Below the pieces are notes generated by a model. It worked only from the letters and a program-made list of their open reading frames with translations. It ran no database searches and was not told where the DNA came from. The position numbers and the translations under genes were made by a program. Of a stretch of 64,000 bases of DNA, positions 48,479 to 60,600 are shown piece by piece. This DNA comes from Marchantia polymorpha subsp. ruderalis (Eukaryota > Streptophyta > Marchantiopsida > Marchantiales > Marchantiaceae). Position 1 is the first letter of the stretch. Every line of letters starts with the position of its first letter. The stretch is taken from contig AP031351.1 in assembly GCA_037833965.1 (NCBI GenBank), positions 570,501 to 634,500 of the forward strand. The letters run 5' to 3'.

Positions 48479-51400
48479 TCAGGATGTAAGCAGGACTTGT
48501 TTCAAGCTCTTTGTCCGGAAATCATCCGAATTCCTCTTGAGAAGGTGGAGTTTGACATCTCCAAAAACGCTGGCTGTCACGAATGAGTATTCCATATCAG
48601 GCTTCCTGCTTCCAAAGGCCTCTCGATTCGACATCTCGAAGCAGACAATTTCATCGCTCGAGTCCATTTGCAGCGTCTCGGAAAACTTGGGCTCCGTGAG
48701 GCCCAGGGACAGGTCAAAAACGTGCACTCTCCGAGAGCTCACAGCCACGAAGAAAATGGTGGATCCCTCAGGAGACCACTGCGCGGAGACGATATGTCCA
48801 TCGGAATCGGACAAAGGCAAAGTCCAGACGCCCCAAGGGTGCGGCTTGTCTACTGTGAAGATGGCGAGGGTGCTATCTGCGTAAGCAACCAGAAAACAAT
48901 CTTCGACAAATGGGGAGAAGCACATACTGACAACAGGCGATGCCACGGGTTTTAATCCCTTCAAAGCTCGGCGATAATACTTCCTTGGAGCGCAGGGTTT
49001 TGAGCCCACGAGGCTCGTCTTTACCAGACTCCCATCGGTGAGAGCAATCAGAACCTCCTGCACGCACCCGGGGATGACTGCGAATCTGCACGTCTCAGGC
49101 TCTGCGATCTCCATCCCGTCAGCCGAGCGAGGAACGGAACAAGAGGTTCCCGTTCTCACGAGACACAGTCGTCCGTCCGGATGAAGGCCTAGCTCGTCGT
49201 CTCTCGCTGCCTTCACTCGCACTTCCTCGACGATCCACATGTGCACGAACCCGAGTTTGTCAACACTCAAAAGCTTGAGTGAGGATCCACTCGTGCCTCC
49301 TCCGAAGTCGGTGGCATTGGCACCCCTGGTCATGGAGTTGCTGTACAAGCTCACGCTGTGAATTGCCGCTCTGTGATTGTCCTCGATTCTATAACATGTC
49401 GAGTAAGTAGGATAGAGTGGAAATTGTGGGCCCAAAGTGCCCACGGGTTGACTAGAAAGATCCCAAAGTGCCAAGGTGCCGTCTTGAGTACCAGCGACGA
49501 CAATGCCCCAGTCATTTCTCTGCGTGTATCCGCTCCATGAGGCACAAATTGGCACCCCTTGTAAAAGAAGGGTGAATTGCAAGCTAGGGTTTGACAGAGC
49601 GTCGTATATGCATATACAACCCTCGCGAGCATGTTCGCTTCCTGACGAACTTGGTCCATAACAACACAGCAGCGTCGTGCTGCTGGATTCCTTGAACGAA
49701 ATATATTGCACACGGCGCCCGACGAGAAAATCTTCCGACAGTGCGTCGACCAAAATCATCGACCCGTCTGTCAGCCGCCCGTCTGAACTATGATCTTCTT
49801 TCACCACATCACTTAATCTCAGCCCGATGGAGGCCTGCAACCAGAACCTGACGAAAGCCTGCATCATAAGCTAGTTCCGGCTTTATTTCCTTGTGCACAT
49901 AGGTACCAAGAAGACTGAAACTGAATGAATTGGCCATCCCTTTCTGCGGCGAGCTTCTGTAGAAGCCGTCACTTTCCAGCGCCTGATTAAAGTGTGTATC
50001 GAGAAGGCCCAAATCCCAAGATGATTATTGTCTATTCAATGTGGCCTCATCTCATCTCAGATTTCGTTCTTTCTTTCCATTATTCTTGCAGTTTAGTTGT
50101 GATAGAAGGAATTGAGAAAAACGTGATTTTTAACTGGGTATTACTTGGGTAATATCAGTTACGCTGCGATGAGCAATGTTATTGTGGTGCTTTCCATACC
50201 TGCTGTGCTGAGCGCGACACAAGAGACTCAATCACGTAAGCTGCGTAACTGAGAAAGCTCTTGAGCTGAGATAGTTGAGCTAGATTAGCTCCGAACATGG
50301 AGTACGTCAGGTTGGAGCATTGGTTGATAGGACCGGTGCGAGCAGGGGCTGCAAGGTCATCGGGAGCCATAGCTGCCACTGTCGCCTGAGTCACCTGCTC
50401 GAATGAAACAAGCAAACCTCGTGATTAGAAAGGATCCATCGGGCATCATGATACAGCGTCTCTCCACTTCACATGCACACTTCTAGTTCTTGAAGTTGGA
50501 TCCCTCGTCTGCAATGATAATCCATAATATCGCTGGTGAATTTCCAAACCCATTGACGAGAGAGCACATACAGTATTGGAAACGTTTGTGCTAGTTTTTT
50601 CCCTCTCCGAAATGGTTATTTTATGGTACCATAGATAATTGATAATTAATTTCAAACCAATTGGGTTTGGAATTATTTTTCAATTAACCCAATGGGTGAA
50701 TGAGCATACGGACTTGAAAGGTGTGTGAAATAAGTTTATTTTCCAAAATGGTTATCGTAAGCTACCAGAATAATCAAGTATAATTTACAAAAATAGTTAT
50801 TTGGTTAATAAATTACTTATTTTTATATTCACAATAGGCGGAACTGGCAGGACGAATGCATGGCTGATTCGGGACGTAAACCCATACGTTACTTTTGGAC
50901 CGTGTCCCAGAGCTGTACAGATAGTGACCGATTCCGGAGGAGAAGAGGCAAGCCGCGTTGAGGGTCCGAATAAGACCCTCAACGCGGGACAAAAGGCTTG
51001 TCAACAGTGGGATTCGAACCCACGCCCTTTCGGACCAGTACCTGAAACTGGCGCCTTAGACCAACTCGGCCATATTGACTTGCTGTCCACAGAATAAATT
51101 TTATGAAATTTATATAGTTACCAAGGACTTCACATAATAGTATGTGTATGTCTACATCATATAATTCTGATTCTTCACGTTTGGGTGGATGCCCCTACAC
51201 TCCATAGTTTTCCCTCCTGTTTTAAATAGAAGAGTCACACGATTTGTTTCATTTTTCGCGTTAATCAAGTTTAAAATAATAGAATCGTTTCACTCACTCC
51301 ACTCACATTCAAGCAATGGAGATGCACAAACACTAAAATGACTATGTATGTATGTATGTATATCAAAGTGTATAGCGAAGATGGGTGACCACAAATAAGG

Positions 51401-52482
51401 TGTCCTCTGTCCCGCTCTAACGATGGCCTTCCCACGGGGAAGAGCGATGGCTTGTGTTCAAGAACTTTTCTTGAGATAACACATACAGGACAGGGTCAGG
51501 GAAAAGCAAGTTAATGGAAGGCTGTGATTAGAGAAATTGAGAAACAGAACGTAAATTCGCTTGATTTTCCCCTAGAAATAGTACGGACGTGCTGAAATTG
51601 ACACGACACTAAGGACATGGATTTCCGGTTTATAGTTTTCCTCCATTGCATTCAATCTCTTTACGGGACGATTTGATTTCCCCGACTGAACGAGAAGTTC
51701 TATTGTGATAGTCGATGCCAATGCACGCATAAAATTGACTGACAAGGAGGAGTTGGGGAATTTCATCATGCTGTTCATTGAAAAGAAGGGTACCGTAATT
51801 GCCAGCCGACCTTGTGAGTTTGACTTGCTCTGCTCCTCGACCAGGCTCCAGGATCGGTTTGAATCAGTTTCCAGAGCTTGCGGCTGGCGTTTCGATCGGA
51901 AGGCAAATCGAAGGGGGCCTGCGAGAACCAATCGTAAGAATTCTCACGGAGAGCGCCTTCTGCATTGAGCTTCTCCCATCGAGGATGAGGCTTCACTTGG
52001 CGGCCTTCCTTGCAGCCGGTGTTGTGCAACACGTTTGTCGATCGTCGGGGACTTTTGGTCTTTTCAATCTCAACCTGGTTCACATAAAATGCTGCCAGAG
52101 TTGGCATTGACTAATTTGATGCCGAGAGAGACAATTTCTGCACAGAGATCGTTCTTGCTACTCCTTTTCATCGTGTGTAAGGGACTGAACGTTTGATTTC
52201 AAGACGACGTCCGAAATTTCCGATTGGGTCTTATGGAATGTGTCCTGTTATGAAACGAGAGCATATTCCGATCAAGAAGTTGTCGACCGGAGGAAGGGAT
52301 GTACACCAACCTCACGACGACGAGATTCTCCACTTTCAAAATCATCCTGGACGTAAGTTTCGAACTCATCGAAAGCATAATCGTAGTGATCATAGACACG
52401 CGAATCTTCGATTGCGTCCCTGGAGGAATCTGGGAAGCTTCTCGTCTCCTTGGTTGTGCTGGTTTTGTACCCCATTGGCAAG
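48479..52482 (-). CDS. DYNC2I1: WDR60 / dynein-2 intermediate chain 1, partial gene model
   Basis: Intermediate chain of the dynein-2 motor that drives retrograde intraflagellar transport. The secure last exon (49858-48479, 459 aa) holds the WD-repeat propeller: GIVVAGTQDGTLALWDLSSQ, LKLLSVDKLGFVHMWIVEEV, ELGLHPDGRLCLVRTG, VVSMCFSPFVEDCFLVAYAD, IVSAQWSPEGSTIFFV and a final KLHLLKRN, in the order of animal WDR60. The preceding exon 50394-50200 (SQLKSFLSYAAYVIESLV) joins in phase across a 341-nt intron. Upstream, exon 52482-52311 encodes YDHYDYAFDEFETYVQDDFE, like the acidic Tyr/Asp/Phe motif of WDR60. A possible exon 52074-51811 joins it in phase but is poorly conserved. Middle exons and the true start were not found, so the gene may extend further upstream. 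The propeller identity is strong; the 5' part is tentative. Confidence 0.82.
50953..50987. repeat. Perfect 14-bp GC-rich inverted repeat, 7-nt loop
   Basis: CCGCGTTGAGGGTC at 50953-50966 is the exact reverse complement of 50974-50987, with loop CGAATAA. It ends 4 bp beyond the Pol III terminator of the tRNA-Leu gene. Confidence 0.95.
50991..50994 (-). terminator. Pol III T-tract of the tRNA-Leu gene
   Basis: TTTT on the minus strand, 5 bp after the last acceptor-stem base of the tRNA. Confidence 0.75.
51000..51079 (-). tRNA. trnL-CAG: tRNA-Leu (anticodon CAG)
   Basis: All arms fold: acceptor GTCAATA with TGTTGAC (one T-G pair), D-arm GCCGAGTTGGTCTAAGGC, anticodon stem CCAGT/ACTGG with loop TTCAGGT (CAG at 51044-51042), long class II variable arm, and T-arm GTGGG TTCGAAT CCCAC. 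The discriminator is A (50999). The A-box and B-box (GGTTCGAATCC) are intact and there is no intron. It sits on the same strand as WDR60, in the interval between exon 50394-50200 and the upstream candidate exons. Confidence 0.97.
51080..51116 (-). promoter_or_regulatory. Plant-type upstream elements of the tRNA-Leu gene
   Basis: CAA lies immediately 5' of the tRNA (51082-51080) and CTATATAAA about 30-38 bp upstream. Both are known features of efficiently transcribed plant nuclear tRNA genes, which supports a live nuclear gene. Confidence 0.65.
51341..51362. repeat. (TATG)n microsatellite
   Basis: About five tandem TATG units, probably inside a WDR60 intron. Confidence 0.85.
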
Positions 52483-53910
52483 CTGAAGAATGAAACGACC
52501 AGAATCTCTAGAGTAGTCGTCCACAGTAATTCAAGAATATTGGCATAGCTTTGCTCCCGTATGGTGTACGGGCAAGTCTGGAACTTGAACGAACGCGAGG
52601 AACAATTGAAGCCGTGTTCGCCGCAGTCGAAGGGGGCGAACAACACTCTGCTTCTATGGAAGAGTCGTTTGGAGACATGCCAGCCACATGATTATAACCA
52701 AATTGCAAGAAACGCGCAACCAGTCTTTTATTGATATGTTTGTTGAAACTGCTGTCACGCCATAACGTACTTACTACATACCACGCCCGTTTTCGTCTGG
52801 GTAATCTCCAACTTTCTGCACCCACAAGGTACCAAATGGAGAGCATAGAGAAGGGAAAGCCCTCATTAAACACTACAACGAAGAAACAACAAATCAATGG
52901 TTAAACCCGAGAGATGAAATCTAAACAATGCAATATTTGAATTCTTCCAAATCAAACCATCTATGAATATATGTCATAATTTTTCACTGATTGTGAGAGT
53001 TTAATTCAAACAAGCACAATATTAAAAATTTCAAGTTATTGAAATAAAACCATGAAATAAATATAAGAAATAATAGTTATAAATATAATTGTTGTTTTGT
53101 GTGTAATGTTCGTTGGTGCTATCGGAAATAAAATAGAAATAAATTGGTAGAGATAAGTTACACAATTTGTTAAAGAATATCTTATGTTAAAAAGTACAAT
53201 AATTTGACACAATCATTCATATTCCAACATTTGTATCTATGATACCTTATAATCTGAATGATTGTGAAAAAATATTTTTAGATTATAATTAAGTTTATAT
53301 TATATCCATGAGGATGGAAAAATTACCTCATACACTTGTTAATCGAAATATCAATAACTGCCACGTCTCGGCAATTGTAACTTTATTTCTGAAAGGAAAT
53401 ATAGATTTACTTCATTATTTTTGTAGATTACAATTCATATCAATGATCTCTCTCCTAATCGGACTTTCATATTAATCTTCTTTGCACAAAGTGCGAAAGT
53501 ATGGTATCTAATTCATGTGAACTTTGGTTCAATTTAAAATACTATAACATTAGGACGGGAACCATGAAGTTGTGGATGGAATGTACCAAGCGGAAACAAA
53601 ACTATATGGAAACACAAGGGAGAAATTATTGTGTGATCAATTTTAGATGTACAGTTTAAGAATTAAATTTTTGAACGAGCTTCTAGAATCCAAGGAATGT
53701 CAAATTCCAGATAGATTGAATGTAAACTTTTGCCTAAAGTATTGGTTCATCAAAATATATAGTGATAATCTAGTCCAATCTATGTATAAAGAAATTAGAT
53801 GAGCATTGATATTTTACTTTTGTGGTTCAAATGTTGTTCACATTACGCAAGATTACCTATAACACATCTAGTGTAATATTCATATCTCATGAATCCAGTA
53901 GTAACTTTAA

Positions 53911-54038
53911 GATATGTCTGATTCCAATATCAAAGTACAAGGATAAGAAAGTTTTTTATAGTATTACCCTTAAAGATATGCCTAATTCCAATAGCAAAGC
54001 ACAAGGATAAGAAAGTTTTGGATAATAGCCATTTAATG
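53911..54038. repeat. 64-bp tandem duplication
   Basis: GATATGTCTGATTCCAATA at 53911 and GATATGCCTAATTCCAATA at 53975 begin two units, both continuing to ACAAGGATAAGAAAGTTTT. Confidence 0.85.
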
Positions 54039-54059
54039 AAGTATGCTAGTTTATCTGAA

Positions 54060-54080
54060 GGTGTATGCATAGCATACACC
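54060..54080. repeat. 9-bp inverted repeat, 3-nt loop
   Basis: GGTGTATGC, ATA, GCATACACC. Confidence 0.85.
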
Positions 54081-55868
54081 CTCACACACCATAACTCCAC
54101 ATGCGTAGCTGATATGGACACACCTCGCTAGACGCTTCTTCTAATTTGTGCTGGTTCCTATTTACGGTCCATCGTGTAAAATTTCAGAAGGCGTTTCTTC
54201 ATTTTTTTGACACTACGCTCTGTCAAAGGATTTCTGTTGCTACCCCTTATTTTGTGGTGTTCACATTGATGTACAGTTAGGGCTGAATTTCATATTGGAA
54301 GGAGCTCGAGGATTAACTGAAGAGAGATATCAGTGTGTATTCACATCAAGTACTTTTGGAGTGATGGGTGTTTATTTGAAATGTCATTCATGAATGTTGG
54401 GAAGTCATTGCTACGTGCTTATAATCTCGTGCGTAGTAAGTCCAGGATCGATGTTTGCATTTTGTCGGTCTATAGATGTATAGTCCTCCAGTATCTCCTC
54501 AGTGCGACGACTTTGCAACAGGGTGATCAATAGCTTGCCTTTACTCTGGCATATGTAGTTGTGCATTATTTTCATTTTTTATCAAAGCAATAACTTTGTC
54601 AGAGTTCTTCTTTACCACAACATAAAAGTGAATGGTGATAAGTTTTCCTATGCGACAAGTTTCAATCATACGAAAGGTGAAGTCAGTTCATTGAGAGTCA
54701 CTTCAATGTGATCAACAATATATTTTAGCAGTGTACATTCGAAGTGCTGGAAATCTCCATAGTGAATTTTCTTTGATGACCTTCAGCCTTCGTGTGTTGA
54801 CAACTATCTTCTCTACCATGGCCAGCACCAAAGTACGCTTTACTCCACCAAAATATCTGCAGACTGAAATACGTTGCGTGATACGCTCTCCGTCAACGTT
54901 GATGTCGAGGTGGCACCTGTCTGCGAACAATCAGAGGTGGAAATTTCTCATGGGTATAATAGATCCAAAGACTTCAGATGATGGTCTACTTCCAGTTGGC
55001 AACGTTCTAAACCAGTTGATTCAACGGGGGAAGGACATGGGTTGGATTAAAACACAACTCATGGGTATTGTGGATTAGCATGGCTTGATATCTAATTCGA
55101 TCAGTTTACGAAGAATTCTCATTACTTCTCATCATAAATTGTCCAACTACGTCAGGAAGAGGCCAGGATGACGGGAGGTGCAAGATTACAGACTAGTGCC
55201 TGCAGAAAGCGTTAGTGGCCAAAATTATGGGCAGTTCTGAAAGCGGAACGTTTTGGGACTTTGAGTAGATATCTTTTCTTCTGAGTAACAATGATTGTAT
55301 GTAAACTCGATATTACTCTGTATTCCTCACAATTTACATTGAAATACTCTTCGTCCTCTCAATCAATCATGATAGTCACCTGCATATGTAGGTGAGAAAT
55401 AGTTCGGCACTAGGTGACTAAGAAACATATAGGTGATCGTATTATAATTTTGTGCGAAAACCTCAGTTAACTTGGAATCTGGAAAGAATATAAGTCCTTA
55501 ATTTGGCTCTCATCGCAAAGGAACACATAGATACTATTCCCAATAAGATGTGCGATAAGCCAAAGTTGATAGTCCTCTGTTCTTTCCACGATTCCAGATC
55601 AACTGAAGTTCTCGCTCAGTCGAATCCAATCGTTATCGCCAGCTCAGGTCAAGCTCCACTCCATTCGACGCAGAACACAAGCAGAAAACACGACCAAGCC
55701 AATCAACTCGATACCATTGAGCGGAGGTTCAAAGCCGATCAGAAACGGTGGTAGTCTCGAATCAAAAGAGCAAAATGGAAAGAAACCAACTGAACTAGGA
55801 CTTCACCTCTAAATGATCGTAACCCTAATATTAGGTACTGTTGCTTACTCCTTTAGTCTGAAGAAAGC

Positions 55869-55890
55869 CGACAGCACCTCGGTGCTGTCG
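55869..55890. repeat. 10-bp inverted repeat, 2-nt spacer
   Basis: CGACAGCACC, TC, GGTGCTGTCG: a near-palindrome inside an unassigned open frame. Confidence 0.85.
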
Positions 55891-57685
55891 AGCTATCAGG
55901 CGGTCACCCTGGAGATGTGGTGGACTACTCTGCCCATCCTGGCTTTTGCGACATTACTTCCACATCAAAATCAAAAGGATGAGGGAAACAAAGCAAGGTA
56001 TCCTAATCTGGGATTGCGTTCCGAAGCGCATCTGTGAGAATAAGGGGAGATAATAACATGTAGCTGGGCCTTACAGAGAAAACAAAGCGGTGTGCTCGCA
56101 AGGACGTTCGGCCGATCAAATGCCACAAGCGAACACATACGCAAGAACTAGAGAATCAAAATAGGTGTCAAGAAACGTTCCCACAAGATTTTGTGTGCAC
56201 GAAGAGGCAAACATATGCTTCAGCAGAGGCGAAGGTGCGGTGTGAACTGCTAGAAGCTCCTCGACACATCCGCGAAATCTCCAGTCTCCAGGGAACCGAG
56301 CAGTTACATCTCTTCATACTACGGATAGAGGCGTGCACGCGGGGCTTTAAGAGCGATCCACAGACAGGCGTCAATCGCGGGCATTGCCGCAATGCATGTC
56401 ATAGACTTGTATCACGGGCCAATGCGTTGTCCCTACCAACCTCTCCTTATCCTGTGCGCGTCTAACAGCCAACGGATCATTGTTCCGACCAACCATGTTT
56501 GACTACGACGAACTCCAGATATTTATGTCTATAAAATATAATAGACTGTATTTTAATATTATTTTTTCTCTATAATTTTTCAAAGATAATGATGTGAAGA
56601 ATCACAGTTTTTTTGAGTATGATATAGTTGTGCTTGCCATAATTCTAACATATTCTACATGTTGTAGTTGCCTCTTGCACTTCAAATTATAATTTAGATC
56701 ATTTATGCACATTTTTTTATACTATCAGTTTAGGAGCAATAGACATTCTGAGTCAATTACCTTGTGCTCGTTTGTGAAGATTCCTGAGAATAATATATGG
56801 AATACAGTCTATTATTTGGTTATCGTGTAGACATATATCACATCATTCGGTTAGAGCTGAAGGAAAATATATCACAACAAAGTCTCGAGAAGTGATGTAA
56901 AGATAGAAGGGAAAAACTGAAGCCACTAACTGTTTGCACATGAAATGTTCATACGTATACGATGACTAGCACAAAATGTTTTGAATGGCAAAACTACAAT
57001 AAGACTCTCCAAACCTATTTTCGAAAACCGGATATTATTTTCGTGGGCTCCATTTTGTTTGATTTCATAAACAAAACGATGGCATTTGACCATGGTCCGC
57101 GATCTCGAGAGGTGCATCACATTGAGGACATGCGGCAGACACCAAGCGTAAGCCAAGAATCGGGAGGTTGGGTACACATGTTCCTCAAAAGCGAGTTCAC
57201 AAGGTCGCGATGCATCCGTGCCTTTCCACGATAACTTGCTCTATGGAACAATCAAGGACATTGACTTCGCAAAGCTTCCAACATGTGAGGTTGACAAATG
57301 TCCACTTTGCACAATATAGATGTGGGTCCACTTTCAACCAACAGCAAATCCCAGCCGAAACTTGACTTTCATGTGATCCACTGCCACATATTATCCGAAG
57401 GTACAGAAAAATGCCTGACCTTCTAAGAAACCACGGAAGCCGTCCGCAGACTATTGTAAGGTAGGTTACAAGAGTAGCTCACAATAATGAGCATCTATGC
57501 GTCAATACACGTACTCCATGACGCAACGAATTGAATGGACAACAATTAGCTCAGGCCTGAGGCAAAATTTTCTCTAATTACAGAGGGCGAAGTGGGCACG
57601 ACTCTTTCAGTACGTAATTAGTGCCCTACATCAGAAGTCCGCATCCAGAAGGCATCGTCGAAGAGAGAGCTAAAAGGGCTGCCAA

Positions 57686-60600
57686 CTACCAGAACCGCCA
57701 TGGATCCTTGTACGGTGGCACGTACTCTTCAGTGACGGGAAGCAGCTGAAATGAAGATATTGCTTGCTTGAATGCAGTAGACATCTGCAATGAGTCAGCA
57801 GTAGAAGGTCGTCAGGAAAAGACGATCTACTCGAGATAAGAATCACGATATGAACGACGTCATCACGCTTCGAATGCTACTGGAAAATCAAAAAACTATA
57901 TCTAAACAAGAAAGACTCTATCCAGCATTCTTGGTCACTTGCCTTATCCCAATTTGTATCCAAAGTCGAAGCGTTCAAAGAATAAAGGTAGCCTGTGCAT
58001 GCGTGAGGCCATTGAAATTAGTGCATGTGGTGGAAGATTTATGAGTAATACATCGGCGGAAAAAGTCAGTCTACAACCATATCGTCACACCTTCTGAGCA
58101 TGAGATAACTAGAATAATTGGTGCGCTCTATTCAACAAGGATGAAAATCAGCAGGCTCGAGTAAGACAATTACCTTCCCTCTCGGCGGTGACTGCGATTG
58201 AGTGTCGAAACACATCCAAGCCTCCTTGCTGCAATATTACAAATCTCTTCTTCAGCACCTCTTCCACTGTGCGAGAAAACTACCACTATGATCTGGTAAA
58301 TCTATGAATACATTACGAAGTTCAAAGTACGACCACATTAATGATAGCAATATTCAGTCCAGAGCGTAAGAATTCGCAGAGTTTTACCGTGACCGTGGGA
58401 GACTTTTGCACCAAGTATTCATAGTACCAATATCTCATGCCATCCTTCTGCAGAGATCAACTTAGAAATAAGAACATATCCCTTCAAATCCAGGTTAAAG
58501 CACGAGTTACCAAGCACAAGTAAAGCATTGTTCGTACATAGAAGGCGATGTGGGACGAAGACATGAAAGACCGGAGAGATAGGCTAGACCACAGTAGGAA
58601 TCACCAAACGTTGAAAACGTGAAAGAGAGGAAAAAAGGAACGTAGAAAACGACTATCTACGATGCATTCTCATCGTAAGCTTATATTTACTGGGCTTCCG
58701 ATAGAATATTCTCGTTCATACAAGACGAGCATAGATGAACAGCAGGTTTCTGAGACTGATGTAGAGGAGATTACCTCCTCGGTATGGGAGTTCAAAATAG
58801 TAATTTCTGCAACCCTTTGGCCAGTAGTCATGCGCTGCAAACAAGCAAACACGAAAGTTGAATCATGCACTCCAATTTGGTCTTTCTGCACATGATTCTA
58901 CTTCCTGAATACTTCGGAAACGTTCCTCTTGAGAACAAAGAACTTATACTTCTTGTAAGCTTGAGTACTGTGATGTTTACGCAGCTTTTCCTCTATTTTC
59001 CCTTCTCTTTGCGGCATTCTTTGCCTTTCGTAAATCTCGACAGACCTGCACGATCTTCGGTGATCTCATGCGCAAGCTGAACAATGATGAAACTACAGAA
59101 ACTCGGGAATGGCTTTAACTTACCGAGGTAGACTTGTCTGCAAGAACTGAACGAGCAACATCTTTAGCTTCCCAATCCCGTGTCTCGTTTGACTTCAGAA
59201 TCATGAAGTTCGGCGGACCGACCTATATGCAAAATACGCTTCTATCCAATTAGAATATCTAGCATGAAAGAACTTGAAAGGGATTTGTGTGATAAGTTAT
59301 AAGTGACATTTATCCGATGAAGGCAACCCGTAGGAGCTCATGGTCCAGTATAAAACATTCAGGACAGAGCTTTTCTTCTGGAGTAAGGAATGAACTGTCT
59401 CAACTGTCACTGAGCTTCCATGAGCGCAATAATTATTACAGTTCAAGAGGTGATCAGTGAGGAAATTACCGAAACAGAAACCACAACATTATTCCTGAAA
59501 TCAATACGCTCCGAGACTATGCGTTGTCTTGCATCCGCTGAGGAACAACCATGTCAAGACCAGAAGATTGCGTTAATAAGCAAAATTGGTCTTGAGTGGT
59601 AGCATCATGGAACAAAACTCACCTTCTCTACAAGATATTACAAGTAAAATGGTGGAAATGAGTAAATGATCTCATCTCAACTAGCCCCAAAAATTACTGC
59701 AAAATAACTTGAAATGATAACAAGGGTGTACATACGTGCAAGTGGTGCTGCTGACGAGTAGCGCTCTGGCTTCCTCGACTCAACCCTACATCCGTCCATT
59801 TTGTGCCCACATGTGAACTGCTATTCTTCTTTCTCTACCACAGGTTTGCGGTCCTTCATATATCATAACAATCTCATCAACTAGGTGGTTCTCATAAGTC
59901 TACATGATTGGTGAAGTCTTCATCTCACAACGTTTTACCACTAAAAAACAACTATCACGTCCAAATGCATTAACGTCAGTAAAGGACTACCCATGACCTT
60001 TAAAACTTAAGCGCATACCATCTGAGTGTGGTCGGCCCGCTATTGCCCAAAGAGGTCGGATACACATACGAATACGCATTCAGCACATCCACTTGCACGG
60101 AAGTCGACCCGGGCTCCGTCTGTACCAAGTCCGTGGCTCCTGAAAATCAGTCAGTCAGCTATCCTCCGAGAAGATTACCGATCATTCCAAGCATGATAAA
60201 TTCTTCTCTGGTAAGTTCTGAAGCTTTTATGAGACATGCTAGACAGCTCTTTCAGATTTCTATTCGATCAGGAACCTGAGTTAGACAGAAAATCTGATTA
60301 CATACTCCGTCCACAGTACATTTCTTGCCCAACTGGCAAACTTATGTCCTGGGACTCATTTGCTAATTTAAATGGAGACACAAATCGGCCGTACAAGAAC
60401 TTGCGCGCGATGTTGCGAAGGGTGGGTTTAAGCTTTCGGGCAGAAGATTTACAAAATACCTGCGGACTCTGCATTTGCTGCAAACGGCGAGATAGTTCCT
60501 GAGAAAATTGCCGCCAGACCCATCAAAACTGCTTCCCGGCGTTGAATTTCAAAACCATTTTCCGAACATGCGCCTTCGTGTGAATTGCGCGGACTAGCGG

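Larger units (their letters stand above)
52690..57685. other. Spacer upstream of WDR60 and downstream of PPD5
   Basis: AT-rich from about 52.9 to 54.0 kb, then mixed. It holds a 64-bp tandem duplication (53911-54038) and two short palindromes (54060-54080, 55869-55890). Frames of 60-115 codons (for example plus 54731-55078, 55503-55754, 56193-56465) are not recognised and show no splice-linked neighbours. WDR60 5' exons could lie here unseen. Confidence 0.5.

Noticed and set aside
49809-50012. 67-codon minus-strand frame between the two secure WDR60 exons
   Set aside because: Falls in the 341-nt intron. The in-phase splice 50200/49858 is supported by reading phase on both sides and bypasses it.
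56926-57234. Overlapping frames on both strands near 57 kb
   Set aside because: Neither resembles a known family, and the region is downstream of the PPD5-like stop codon.
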